From positions 1 to 17,384 of the forward strand of contig DATHBT010000102.1 of assembly GCA_035295985.1 (NCBI GenBank): a DNA stretch of 17,384 nucleotides, in the 5' to 3' direction. The notes beneath the pieces were generated by a model, which saw nothing but the letters and a program-made list of their open reading frames with translations, made no database searches and had not been told where the DNA came from. Positions 1 to 7,302 of the stretch are shown one piece after another; the stretch's first letter is position 1; each line of letters opens with the position of its first letter. A program made the translations under genes and the position numbers. Origin of the DNA: JAIVGV01 sp035295985 (GTDB lineage: Bacteria > Acidobacteriota > Blastocatellia > Pyrinomonadales > Pyrinomonadaceae).

Positions 1-1
1 C

Positions 2-1051
2 AAGAGCTTCGCGGCCGGCCGCATGATCGCTTCGCCGGAGGCGGAAGAGGCCGTCGTGGACGACACGTTCCTTAACGCCTTCGGGTACGAGAAGCCGGAG
101 GACGCCGTCGGCCAGACGCTCGAAGTGCTGACCGGCGAGTCGACTGGCGGGAGGGCCAAGGAGCGAGGCGGGGGCGACGACGCGGCGCAGCAGACGGGAG
201 ACGAGGAAGAGCCGCTGAGCTTTTTCGGCCTGCCGCTCGAAGGCGGGGGTGAGGGAGAAGGCGGCGACGAGTCGAACCTGTCCGCGCGCGCGTTCAAGAT
301 CGTCGGCGTGTTGAAGTCGGAGGTCGAGCCGGGGACACAGGACTCGCGCCGCTTCCGCGGGTTCATGCCGATCTCCGGCATCTACGTGCCGCTACAGCAA
401 GCGAGGGAATTGGCGCGGGCGCAGAAAGGGGGCATCGGCCGTGTCGCTCTGGAACTCGCCCGCGCGAGCGGCCTGCTCAAGGAGGGCGACGCGGAAGGCT
501 ACCCGATGGCGGTCGTGCGCGTCACTGACCCGGACATTCTGACCGACGTGCAGAAGCGGCTCGCCGAACGCAACTTCACAGCCTTCTCCATCGTCGATCA
601 GCTCCAGGAGATACGCACGGTCTTCCTGATCCTGAACTCGGCGCTCGGCCTCCTAGGGGGCATCTCGCTGCTCGTCGCCTCCTTCGGCATCGCCAACACG
701 ATGATCATGTCGATCCTCGAACGCACGCGCGAGATCGGCATCATGAAGGCCATCGGCGCGGAGGATCGCGAGATCAAGACGATCTTCTTCGCAGAGGCCG
801 CGCTCATCGGGCTGGCCGGGGGCGTCGTGGGCACGCTCGCCGCGTGGGCCATCTCGGCCGCCGCGGACAGGCTCGCCTACCGCTTCGTCCTCCAGCCGCG
901 CAACGTCGCCTACGTCAGCTTCTTCGCGCTCCCGCCCTGGCTCTGGGCGGGGGCGATCCTCTTCGCCCTCCTCGTCGCCATCGTCGCTGCCCTCTACCCG
1001 GCCGCCCGCGCCGCGCGCATCGACCCGGTCAAGGCGCTCAGGCACGACTAA
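2..1051 (+). CDS. MacB/FtsX-type ABC transporter permease, 5'-truncated by window edge
   Basis: This is the C-terminal part of a MacB-like permease, the membrane subunit of an ABC exporter or lipoprotein-release type system in the inner membrane. The frame is open to the first bases of the window; residues before the first ATG at 23 (ending AAGR) fit the periplasmic MacB domain, so the true start lies upstream. The periplasmic part holds the typical 'VDDTFLNAFGYEKPEDAVGQ' stretch. The C-terminal FtsX domain has three hydrophobic segments (about 600-720, 780-860 and 940-1010) with the hallmark RTREIGIMKAIGA loop after the first and a PAARAARIDPVKALRHD end. An acidic, glycine-rich stretch encoded at about 133-285 interrupts the periplasmic domain and is unusual. 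Palindromic element 1052-1168 begins at the base after the stop codon. The family is clear; the substrate is not. Confidence 0.9.
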   Translation, partial: KSFAAGRMIASPEAEEAVVDDTFLNAFGYEKPEDAVGQTLEVLTGESTGGRAKERGGGDDAAQQTGDEEEPLSFFGLPLEGGGEGEGGDESNLSARAFKIVGVLKSEVEPGTQDSRRFRGFMPISGIYVPLQQARELARAQKGGIGRVALELARASGLLKEGDAEGYPMAVVRVTDPDILTDVQKRLAERNFTAFSIVDQLQEIRTVFLILNSALGLLGGISLLVASFGIANTMIMSILERTREIGIMKAIGAEDREIKTIFFAEAALIGLAGGVVGTLAAWAISAAADRLAYRFVLQPRNVAYVSFFALPPWLWAGAILFALLVAIVAALYPAARAARIDPVKALRHD

Positions 1052-1168
1052 TAGCTGTTAGCTGTTAGCTGTTAGCTAAAACAGGAGGCGGAGTCAGTCA
1101 CGATCAGACTGACTCCGCCTCCTGTTTTCTGCCATCCGGCTAACAGCTAACAGCTAATAGCTAACAGC
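1052..1168. repeat. Palindromic element with inverted AGCTRTT heptad arms (copy 1)
   Basis: The left arm (1052-1078) is three and a half tandem copies of the heptad TAGCTGT. The right arm (1139-1168) is the same heptad in reverse complement, with one AATAGCT variant. Between them sits a perfect 22-bp inverted repeat (1078-1099 with 1107-1128, 7-base loop). The arms pair with each other with one G/T-type mismatch, so the whole 117 bp can fold into one long hairpin. It starts immediately after the permease stop and ends about four bases before the stop of the convergent zinc-ribbon gene. A second copy with the same arms and a different core lies at 10454-10564. Confidence 0.9.
1078..1128. terminator. 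Likely bidirectional intrinsic terminator between convergent genes
   Basis: This is a perfect 22-bp stem (1078-1099 and 1107-1128) around a 7-base loop. It starts with AAAA and ends with TTTT, so either strand reads as a GC-rich hairpin followed by a short U-run. It is placed between the 3' ends of the permease (+) and the zinc-ribbon gene (-), as a shared terminator would be. The U-run is only four bases and is part of the stem, so the function is inferred. Confidence 0.65.
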
Positions 1169-1172
1169 TTCT

Positions 1173-1565
1173 TTACGAGAGCGAGGCGCGGCACCAGCTA
1201 CACTGGCGGTACTCCTCTTTGATGAGCAGGCCGATGAAGAAGAGCGGGAAGCAGGCGATGATCATGACGCCGAAGACCACCCAGCCGGCCGTCGAGATGC
1301 GCGTCGCGACGACGGGCGGCTGGGTGGTCTGGCAGTAGGGGCAGCGGAAGTTGTCGGCGGAGAGCAGCGGCGCGGGGGCGGGCGGCGCGGACTGGTGCTG
1401 CGACAGCGCGCCCGACTGCCAACTGTGAGGCGGGACGTAAGAGGTTGGCGGCGCGGGGTCGGCGTATGCGCCGCGCTTGTGCTGGAGCTGCGTGCCGCAG
1501 TAGCGGCAGACGCGCGCGACGTCGGCGTTGGCCTGGCCGCAGTTCTGGCAGGTGACGTATGACAT
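1173..1565 (-). CDS. Zinc-ribbon protein with LITAF-like membrane-associated C-terminal domain
   Basis: The 130-residue protein opens with a zinc ribbon (C6-x2-C9 and C20-x2-C23), continues through a Pro/Ser/Ala-rich linker (about 33-70), and ends in a second split cysteine pair: C75-x2-C78, then a hydrophobic stretch (about 93-115), then C122-x2-C125. Two CxxC knuckles separated by a membrane-inserting hydrophobic segment is the layout of the LITAF-like zinc-binding domain, which binds membrane surfaces monotopically. No signal peptide is seen, so it is probably cytosolic and attached to the inner face of the membrane. It is the last gene of a three-gene minus-strand run, 75 bases after the preceding gene. 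The start ATG at 1565 has no strong Shine-Dalgarno sequence. The zinc ribbons are certain by motif; the LITAF assignment is by pattern. Confidence 0.8.
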   Translation of the reverse strand: MSYVTCQNCGQANADVARVCRYCGTQLQHKRGAYADPAPPTSYVPPHSWQSGALSQHQSAPPAPAPLLSADNFRCPYCQTTQPPVVATRISTAGWVVFGVMIIACFPLFFIGLLIKEEYRQCSWCRASLS

Positions 1566-1640
1566 GGGGGCTTCGGTGGAGCGTCGCGGGGCGCGCGGGC
1601 CTTCGTGGTCGCGCCCGCTCGGCAGCGTTCGTGCCGAACT

Positions 1641-2318
1641 TCAGCCGCAGCGTCGGGGGAGCGGCAGCGAGAAGGATTGCATGATGCGCTCGGCCGCTTC
1701 GAGCGCGCCGAGCGCGAACTCGACCTCATAGGTCATGACCGGGTAACACCTCGGCAGCGAGGCGCGGCCGAGCGGGCCAAGGGAGCGGCGCAGCGGGATC
1801 GTGCCGCTCGTCAACAGCTTCGCCGTGGCCGGCTGGAAGACGCTGAACTCGATGCTAAAGTATTCCGGCGGGGGCCGCTGCGCCATCGTCTCAAGACGCG
1901 GATCGGTTCGCAGTTCGAGCCAGACGACGTGCCGGCCCTTCGACTCCTTCGCGCGCCTGACCGCTTCGCCGCGGCTCGCGCGCCGCTCCTCGGCCGAGAC
2001 TTCGAGCGCGCGCGACTCGCGCAGCCGCACGACGGCGACCGCTTGGACGGTCTCGATCTCGCGGCTCGTCTGGTAGAAGAGGTTCGCCTCGCCGGCCATG
2101 ACGACGAGCGGGATCTTCTCTTCGACCCGGTCGTCCTTCGGCAGCGGCGTCGGCTCGGGCGTCGGCGTCGGGACGGGCGCGATCTCCTGCGGCTTCGGCG
2201 GGCGCCGGCCCGACTGCGCGAAGGCCGCGGCGCAGGCGAGCAGGGAGAGGGCCGCAAGCAGCGTCACGACGGAGCGGGCGCGCGTCCGTCCGCTTGCGTT
2301 GAGTTTTGGAGGCTGCAT
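1641..2318 (-). CDS. Exported protein of unknown function with Pro/Thr linker
   Basis: I do not recognise the family. The 225-residue product starts at the ATG at 2318, which has an AGGGGAG Shine-Dalgarno about 8 bases upstream; the frame stays open further upstream but only as a shadow of the preceding gene. The N-terminus is a signal peptide (basic n-region, hydrophobic 16-34, likely cut AFA|Q after residue 34). An SLLAC sequence at residues 25-29 is an imperfect lipobox, so a lipoprotein is possible but less likely. A short proline/threonine linker (PVPTPTPEPTP) follows, then a globular domain of about 165 residues with alternating strands and no obvious catalytic motif. It lies 38 bases downstream of the double zinc-ribbon gene and upstream of the LITAF-like gene, so the three are probably co-transcribed. 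Confidence 0.75.
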   Translation of the reverse strand: MQPPKLNASGRTRARSVVTLLAALSLLACAAAFAQSGRRPPKPQEIAPVPTPTPEPTPLPKDDRVEEKIPLVVMAGEANLFYQTSREIETVQAVAVVRLRESRALEVSAEERRASRGEAVRRAKESKGRHVVWLELRTDPRLETMAQRPPPEYFSIEFSVFQPATAKLLTSGTIPLRRSLGPLGRASLPRCYPVMTYEVEFALGALEAAERIMQSFSLPLPRRCG

Positions 2319-2356
2319 CGAAAGGCTCCCCTGCCGGCCGGAGTTTTCGGGCGGCT

Positions 2357-2935
2357 TTACGCGCGTCCGGCGAGCGGCTTGCCGCAGCGGTTGCAGAAGC
2401 GCGCGGCCGGGTCGCGCTGCTTCGCGCCGCAACCCTCGCACGTCGCCGTCGCCTTCAGATCGGCGCCGCACGAGGCGCAGTAGGCCGAGGCCGAGACGTT
2501 GGCCGCGCCGCACGTACCGCAGCGGCCGGGCATCGGCGGGACGTAGCCGCCGGCCTTTCGCGCGATGTGGCCCTCGACCGCCTTCCAGGCGTCTTCCGTC
2601 AGCTTGTACTGCCAGTAAGCGCCGAGCGCGGGCAGCGCGACGAGCAGCCCCGCCGAGAGGAAGACCGCGACGGCCGCGACCGCCGCCTTGTCGAACCACT
2701 TCTGCATCCCGATCTCGACGCGCGTGCCGCCGTGCTCCGGCGTGATCTTGATCGTCAGCGCGGCTGAGAGTCCCGTCAGATCGCGCAGCGTCGAAGACTT
2801 CCGCGCCTGAAGCACGGCGGTCTGCGAGACCTGCATCGACTGCACCTCGTAGTCGCCCTCGTCGAAGAGGCGGCGCAGCTCCGCGACGAGCTGCTGCACG
2901 TCGGCCTCGACGCCGGGATAGTACCTGCTGTCCAT
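2357..2935 (-). CDS. Membrane-anchored double zinc-ribbon protein
   Basis: The 192-residue protein has three parts. Residues 1-80 are a small alpha/beta domain of a kind often seen before zinc ribbons in bacterial proteins (YYPG start, GxxxGLSAALTIKI, then IGMQKWFDK). A single transmembrane helix follows at about 84-106. The C-terminus carries two zinc ribbons: C139/C142 with C153/C156, and C166/C169 with C181/C184, the double zinc ribbon arrangement. The partner and role are unknown; such ribbons usually mediate protein or nucleic-acid contacts. The ATG at 2935 has AAAGG six bases upstream. It is the first gene of the minus-strand trio and is divergent from the M28 peptidase across 137 bases that must hold both promoters. 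Confidence 0.85.
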   Translation of the reverse strand: MDSRYYPGVEADVQQLVAELRRLFDEGDYEVQSMQVSQTAVLQARKSSTLRDLTGLSAALTIKITPEHGGTRVEIGMQKWFDKAAVAAVAVFLSAGLLVALPALGAYWQYKLTEDAWKAVEGHIARKAGGYVPPMPGRCGTCGAANVSASAYCASCGADLKATATCEGCGAKQRDPAARFCNRCGKPLAGRA

Positions 2936-3072
2936 AAGAGCCTTTCGCGCGTCCTTTCGTGGTCAGACCCGGCCCGTCGCGGTCGCGCTTGTCTTTCCGC
3001 GCGCAGTCATTTTACGCTCAGTCGCATCCGACGGTTCATCTTTCCGCAGCAGACCGAGAAGGAAAAATCCTT

Positions 3073-5292
3073 ATGACGCAGAAGTGTCGCCGCGCCGCGC
3101 TCGCGCCCCTACTCGCCGCCAGCGTGATCCTCGCGGCTGTTGTTCCCCTCGCGGCGCAGTCCGCGCAGGACGCGCCGCTCGAAGGGTTCACGGCGGAAGG
3201 GTCGGCGGCGCACCGCCAACTTGAGGAGCGCTTCCGCGCCGTGCCCGCGCACGCGCAGGCGCGCGAGCACCTGCGGCAGTTGACGAAAGAGCCGCACGTC
3301 GCCGGCACGGCGGAAGATTACCAGACCGCGCTCTACGTGCGCGACCGCCTGCGCGCCTACGGCGTCCCGGCCGAGCTGAAAGAGTACCAGGTGCTCCTGC
3401 CCACGCCGCGCGCGCCGACCGTGCTCGAACTCCTCGCGCCGCGCCGCGAGCGGCTGCTGTTGCGCGAGCCTGTCGTCGCCGAAGACCCGTCCTCGTCCAG
3501 CGCGAAGATCATCCCGCCCTTTAACGCCTACAGCGCGTCGGGCGACGTGTCCGCGCCGCTCGTTTACGTCAACTACGGCCTGCCGGAAGACTACGCGGCA
3601 CTCAAGAGGCTCAACGTCGATGTGAAAGGCAAGATCGCCATCGCGCGCTACGGCCGCTCCTTCCGCGGCGTGAAGGCGAAGGTCGCGGAGGAGAACGGAG
3701 CAATCGGCCTCGTCATCTACTCCGACCCGGCCGACGACGGCTACGCGCAAGGGGACGTTTACCCCAACGGCCCCTGGCGGCCGGAAGGATCGGCGCAGCG
3801 CGGCTCAGTCCTCTACATCTTCCAGCACCCCGGCGACCCGCTCACGCCGGGCACGCCTTCAATCACCGGCACCCCGCGGCTCACGCGCGAGCAGGCGACG
3901 AATTTGCCGCGCATCCCCGTCCAGCCAATCTCTTACGGCGACGCGCGCAAGCTCCTCGCCCCCTTGCGCGGCCCCGTCCGCCCCGAAGGTTTTCAGGGCG
4001 CGCTGCCCTTCGCCTACCACGTCGGCGGCACGACGGACGTGCGCGTGCGCCTCAAGACCGACATGGAGTTCAGGCAGACGACGATCTGGAACGTCATCGG
4101 CCGCGTCGAGGGCGCGCAGGAGCCGGATCGCTGGGTCATTCTGGGGAACCACCGCGACGCGTGGACGTTCGGCGCGGTCGATCCCAACAGCGGCTCGACC
4201 GCCATGCTCGAAGTCGCGCGCGGGTTGGGCGAGCTGTTGAAGACGGGCTGGCGCCCGCGGCGCACCATCGTCTTCGGCAGTTGGGACGCCGAGGAGCACG
4301 GCCTGATCGGCTCGACCGAGTGGGCCGAAGAGTTAGCCGCGGAGCTGCGCGAGAAGGCGGTCGCCTACGTCAACATGGACGCGGCCGTGTCAGGCCCGAA
4401 CTTCGGCGCGTCGTCCGTCCCGTCGCTCTGGAAACTGATCCGCGTGGCGGCGCGCGACGTGCGCGATCCCAAGACGGGCAAATCGGTCTATCAGGCCTGG
4501 CAGGATCGCTCGCGCGAGTCGCGCCCTGACGCGGAGCTGACAGACGAGTCGGGGACTGACACGGCCATAGCGGAGGCGCGCATCGGCGCGCTCGGCTCAG
4601 GGTCGGATTACACGCCCTTCCTCCAACACCTCGGCGTGCCGTCAATCGACATGGGCTTCGGCGGCGACTACGGCGTCTATCACTCGGCCTACGACTCCTT
4701 CCACTGGATGAGCAAGTTCGGCGACCCGAAGTTCGAGTACCACACCGCCGCCGCGCAAATCTGGGGCACGGTCGCGCTCCGCCTCGCCGAAGCGCCCGCG
4801 CTCCCGTTCGACTACGCGGACTACGCCGAACAGATCCGCGACTTCGTCAACGAGACGCAGCGCACCGCCTCGCGCCGCCGCATGGCCGACTCGTTCGACG
4901 CGAAATCACTGCTCGACGCCGCGCGCGATCTCGGTGAGGAGGCCGCGCGCGTCCGCGCACATCAGCATGATCTGAACGGAGAGATCGCGCGCTCCCGTAC
5001 GCGAGCCGACGACTCACACCCGCGCGCCGTCGCGCGACTGCGGCGGCTGAACGACGCGCTCATCGCCGCCGAGCGCGCGCTGACCGATCCGCGCGGCCTG
5101 CGCGGCCGACCGTGGTACAGGCACCAAATCTACGCGCCCGGCTTCTACACGGGCTACGCCGCCCAGCCGCTCCCCGATCTCCGTCAGGCGATTGACGACC
5201 GCAACACGACCAGCGCGCGCGACGCCGCCCAGCGCATCGCCGAAGCGATCCGCCGCGCGATACAAACTTTGAGAGCAGGCCGCGAAGACTGA
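3073..5292 (+). CDS. Exported M28 peptidase, glutamate carboxypeptidase II (PSMA)-like
   Basis: This is a zinc aminopeptidase/carboxypeptidase of family M28B, 739 residues, close to the usual length of this family. The ATG at 3073 is chosen because AAGGA lies nine bases upstream and a signal peptide follows directly (hydrophobic core, ending PLAAQ); an upstream in-frame start at 2959 would bury that signal. A PA (protease-associated) domain covers about 157-260. The di-zinc site is complete by comparison with human GCPII: H360 (in NHRDAW), D370 (VDPNSG), catalytic E407 and ligand E408 (SWDAEEHG), D436 (VNMDAA) and H537 (VYHSAYDSFHW). Residues about 600-739 form the helical transferrin-receptor-like dimerisation domain. 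It probably trims peptides in the periplasm or outside the cell. A palindromic element follows the stop. Confidence 0.95.
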   Translation: MTQKCRRAALAPLLAASVILAAVVPLAAQSAQDAPLEGFTAEGSAAHRQLEERFRAVPAHAQAREHLRQLTKEPHVAGTAEDYQTALYVRDRLRAYGVPAELKEYQVLLPTPRAPTVLELLAPRRERLLLREPVVAEDPSSSSAKIIPPFNAYSASGDVSAPLVYVNYGLPEDYAALKRLNVDVKGKIAIARYGRSFRGVKAKVAEENGAIGLVIYSDPADDGYAQGDVYPNGPWRPEGSAQRGSVLYIFQHPGDPLTPGTPSITGTPRLTREQATNLPRIPVQPISYGDARKLLAPLRGPVRPEGFQGALPFAYHVGGTTDVRVRLKTDMEFRQTTIWNVIGRVEGAQEPDRWVILGNHRDAWTFGAVDPNSGSTAMLEVARGLGELLKTGWRPRRTIVFGSWDAEEHGLIGSTEWAEELAAELREKAVAYVNMDAAVSGPNFGASSVPSLWKLIRVAARDVRDPKTGKSVYQAWQDRSRESRPDAELTDESGTDTAIAEARIGALGSGSDYTPFLQHLGVPSIDMGFGGDYGVYHSAYDSFHWMSKFGDPKFEYHTAAAQIWGTVALRLAEAPALPFDYADYAEQIRDFVNETQRTASRRRMADSFDAKSLLDAARDLGEEAARVRAHQHDLNGEIARSRTRADDSHPRAVARLRRLNDALIAAERALTDPRGLRGRPWYRHQIYAPGFYTGYAAQPLPDLRQAIDDRNTTSARDAAQRIAEAIRRAIQTLRAGRED

Positions 5293-5308
5293 AGACTCAA
5301 CGCCGAAT

Positions 5309-5455
5309 GAATTTGTAGGGGCAGGGCTTGTCCCTGCCCATTGAGCGCGACAGCGCGAAAAACGAATCGCCGGCATTCGACACAGAATGCCGGCGATTCG
5401 TTTGAGCGGCCTGTCGGCCGCTGCGGGCCGCGGACTCGCCCCGCCCCTACAATTC
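5309..5455. repeat. Nested palindromic REP-like element with GTAGGGGC termini
   Basis: The 147-bp element has terminal inverted repeats: 5309-5322 against 5443-5455, identical except for one extra T. Inside are, in order, an 8-bp hairpin (5319-5326 with 5332-5339), a perfect 19-bp central hairpin (5360-5378 with 5385-5403) and a 7-bp hairpin (5405-5411 with 5416-5422). Terminal TTGTAGGGGC-type sequences are widespread intergenic repeats in several bacterial phyla. There is no coding capacity, so it is not an autonomous mobile element. It lies between the convergent M28 peptidase and HEALH-protein genes, 13 bases from the stop of the latter. Confidence 0.85.
5360..5403. terminator. Likely bidirectional intrinsic terminator
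   Basis: This perfect 19-bp inverted repeat has a 6-base loop (5379-5384), a run of A on the left and TTT on the right. It forms the centre of the nested palindrome and separates two convergent genes, so it can terminate both. The U-run is short; the function is inferred from structure and position. Confidence 0.65.
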
Positions 5456-5468
5456 AGCGCGCTACGAC

Positions 5469-6626
5469 TCATCGTGTGTTCGGCGGCGTGGGCGTCGGCG
5501 TCGGCTGCGGCTTCGGCGGCTCGGCGCGCGGGACTTTCTCGATCATCAGATCGAGTGCGCGCTCGCGGGTCAGCTTCCCGCCGAGATAGTCGCGCCAGAC
5601 CGGGACGACAGGGGCGGAGCGGGGCAGCCGCGTGTAAACGTTCTGGACGTCGCCGTAGTGTTTGTGCGCCGGATCGATGATCTGGCGCACGGCCTCGGCC
5701 GCGGTGACGAAGACGATGAAGTGCGCCGCGTCTTGCAAGTCTCTCTCCGAGACGCCCGCTTTGCGCAGACGGTCGCGCAGCTCCGCGAAAATTGACCTGG
5801 CACCCGTCCCGCCTTGCTGCCCTGCGCCGGCGACCACGTCGAGCGAGTGGAGGGCTTCGTGCAGTACGTTCTCTTCGAGCAGCGTGCCGGGGAAGGTTTT
5901 GACGGAGACGATGCTCAGGATGGAGTCGCGCGTGTAGTTGGTGAACGCCCCAGGGTACTGCGCCTCGGCGACGAGATAGACGGGGTGCGACGCGCGCGGC
6001 GCGTCCATGAGCAGGTGGCGGGCGAAGAAGGCGAGAAACTCCTGCTCCTTCGGCTTGAGCGTGCGTGCGAGCCGCGCCGTGGCCTCTTCGACGACCGTCT
6101 TGTGTGCCGGCCAGATCGTTTTGAGGAACTGCGGCTCGGCCGCTTGCAGCGCCCTAGCGAGTCGCAGGGCCGGCTCGCGCATGCGGTAGCTCTTCCCGCG
6201 GAAGTTGATGGTCTCGGGGACGTCGGACAGCTCGCGCGTGGCGTCGTCGGCCGTCTGGCAGACCATCAGGTTCGCGTCGATCATGCTCCACAGCGGCGTG
6301 AACCAGCCGCCAAACTCGCGGTGCATCTCGCGGATCGCCGCGATGAGTTCGGGCGAGGCGTCTATTCCTTCGATCTTCTGCGAGTCGTTGGCGGCGTGTT
6401 TGCGGGCGAGGTAGAAGAGGTCTAGGACGTGGTTAACGCGGAGGTCGAGCCAGCCGGCCTTCGCCTGCGCCGCCGGTGCGACTTGCGGCTGCGAGTCTTT
6501 GGCGACAGGTGGCGGGGAAGTTTTGGCCGGTTGTTGCGGCGACGAAGTCTGACCAACTGATGCCGCCGCTAGGGACAGGCAGACGAAGGCCCACGCGGCC
6601 GTGCGGGAAAGGGCGCGGGTGTTCAT
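5469..6626 (-). CDS. Exported putative zinc metallopeptidase with HEALH motif
   Basis: I do not recognise a named family. The 385-residue protein has a signal peptide (hydrophobic 9-24, likely cut after about residue 25), a Pro/Ala/Gln-rich linker to about residue 55, and a largely helical body. At residues 256-260 it carries HEALH in the context ENVLHEALHSLD, an HExxH zinc-binding and catalytic motif; E311 (in TAAEAVR), 51 residues later within a predicted helix, is a possible third ligand. The C-terminus is a proline/threonine tail (PQPTPTPTPPNTR). It is the last gene of a four-gene exported operon, 89 bases after the preceding gene. The start ATG at 6626 has GAGGAG eleven bases upstream, slightly long. 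The protease role is inferred from the motif only; a similar motif can occur by chance. Confidence 0.75.
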   Translation of the reverse strand: MNTRALSRTAAWAFVCLSLAAASVGQTSSPQQPAKTSPPPVAKDSQPQVAPAAQAKAGWLDLRVNHVLDLFYLARKHAANDSQKIEGIDASPELIAAIREMHREFGGWFTPLWSMIDANLMVCQTADDATRELSDVPETINFRGKSYRMREPALRLARALQAAEPQFLKTIWPAHKTVVEEATARLARTLKPKEQEFLAFFARHLLMDAPRASHPVYLVAEAQYPGAFTNYTRDSILSIVSVKTFPGTLLEENVLHEALHSLDVVAGAGQQGGTGARSIFAELRDRLRKAGVSERDLQDAAHFIVFVTAAEAVRQIIDPAHKHYGDVQNVYTRLPRSAPVVPVWRDYLGGKLTRERALDLMIEKVPRAEPPKPQPTPTPTPPNTR

Positions 6627-6715
6627 ACCCTTAACTACTCCTCGCGGGGGAGTTCCGGTTGAGACGGGGGCGTCGCCTGTGATTCGGCGGCGGGGCGTGG
6701 AAAGTTCCCGAAAGC

Positions 6716-7273
6716 TCAGCCCTTCTTGCCGGGCTTCTTCTCGTCCTTCTCCTCGGGCACTTTCTTCGCGGCCTCGACGACTTGCTGGAGGTTGTCGATG
6801 GCGCGCTCTAACGATTCGCGCTCCGGGCCCTCGCCGGCCGACTCGCGCAGCGCGGTGAGCTGCGGGAGGAAGCGCGCGGCGGCCTCGGCCAGCTTACGGA
6901 CGGACTTGCCGAGGTGCGGGCTTTCGGGGTTGCGCTCGGCCGTGTCGTCCACGTTCTCGATGGCCTCTTCGAGGATCGCGGCGAGGTCCGCGAGGTAGTC
7001 GGCCCGTGTGCCCTTGGGCAGCTCGCCCCAGGAGACGTTCGACTGCCGCTGCTCCGCGCCCGTCACGGCGGCGAGGCGGCGCTCTGCGATCTTGACGAAG
7101 AGGTTGGTGCGCGCGTCGAGCTGCTGGGCGTCGCGCACCATCTCGACCTCCTGAGGCGTCAGCGGGTCGCGCTTCCTCAGTTGCGCGGCGGTCGCCTGCG
7201 CGAGCGAGAGGAGGAGGCAGAGGGCGGCGAGCGCTGCTGCGAGCGTTGCGGGGCGTTTGATTAGGTCTTTCAT
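6716..7273 (-). CDS. Small exported helical protein of unknown function (paralogue A)
   Basis: This unrecognised family member has 185 residues. A signal peptide (hydrophobic 9-29, likely cut ATAA|Q after residue 30) is followed by an all-helical domain beginning DARTNLFVKIAERRLAAV (about 53-70) and ending in a lysine/glutamate-rich tail (KKVPEEKDEKKPGKKG). No cysteines remain after the signal peptide and no catalytic motif is visible. The order of helices and several positions match the product of the gene immediately upstream (7303-7926), so the two are probably diverged tandem duplicates. The gap to that gene is 29 bases and to the downstream HEALH gene 89 bases, consistent with one transcript. 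The start ATG at 7273 has only a weak ribosome site. Confidence 0.75.
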   Translation of the reverse strand: MKDLIKRPATLAAALAALCLLLSLAQATAAQLRKRDPLTPQEVEMVRDAQQLDARTNLFVKIAERRLAAVTGAEQRQSNVSWGELPKGTRADYLADLAAILEEAIENVDDTAERNPESPHLGKSVRKLAEAAARFLPQLTALRESAGEGPERESLERAIDNLQQVVEAAKKVPEEKDEKKPGKKG

Positions 7274-7302
7274 CGCGTCGGTCTCGTGCGTGGGAGTTCG
7301 GG

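Noticed and set aside
1052..1168. CRISPR-like array from the repeated heptads
   Set aside because: Units are 7 bases with no spacers, arranged as inverted arms; there are no cas genes nearby.
1641..2699. Upstream-extended form of the exported unknown protein (352 residues)
   Set aside because: The extra 127 residues are an R/G-rich shadow of the double zinc-ribbon gene; the signal peptide and ribosome-binding site start at 2318.
2959..3072. N-terminal extension of the M28 peptidase
   Set aside because: It would place 38 residues before a signal peptide; AAGGA and the signal sequence support ATG 3073.
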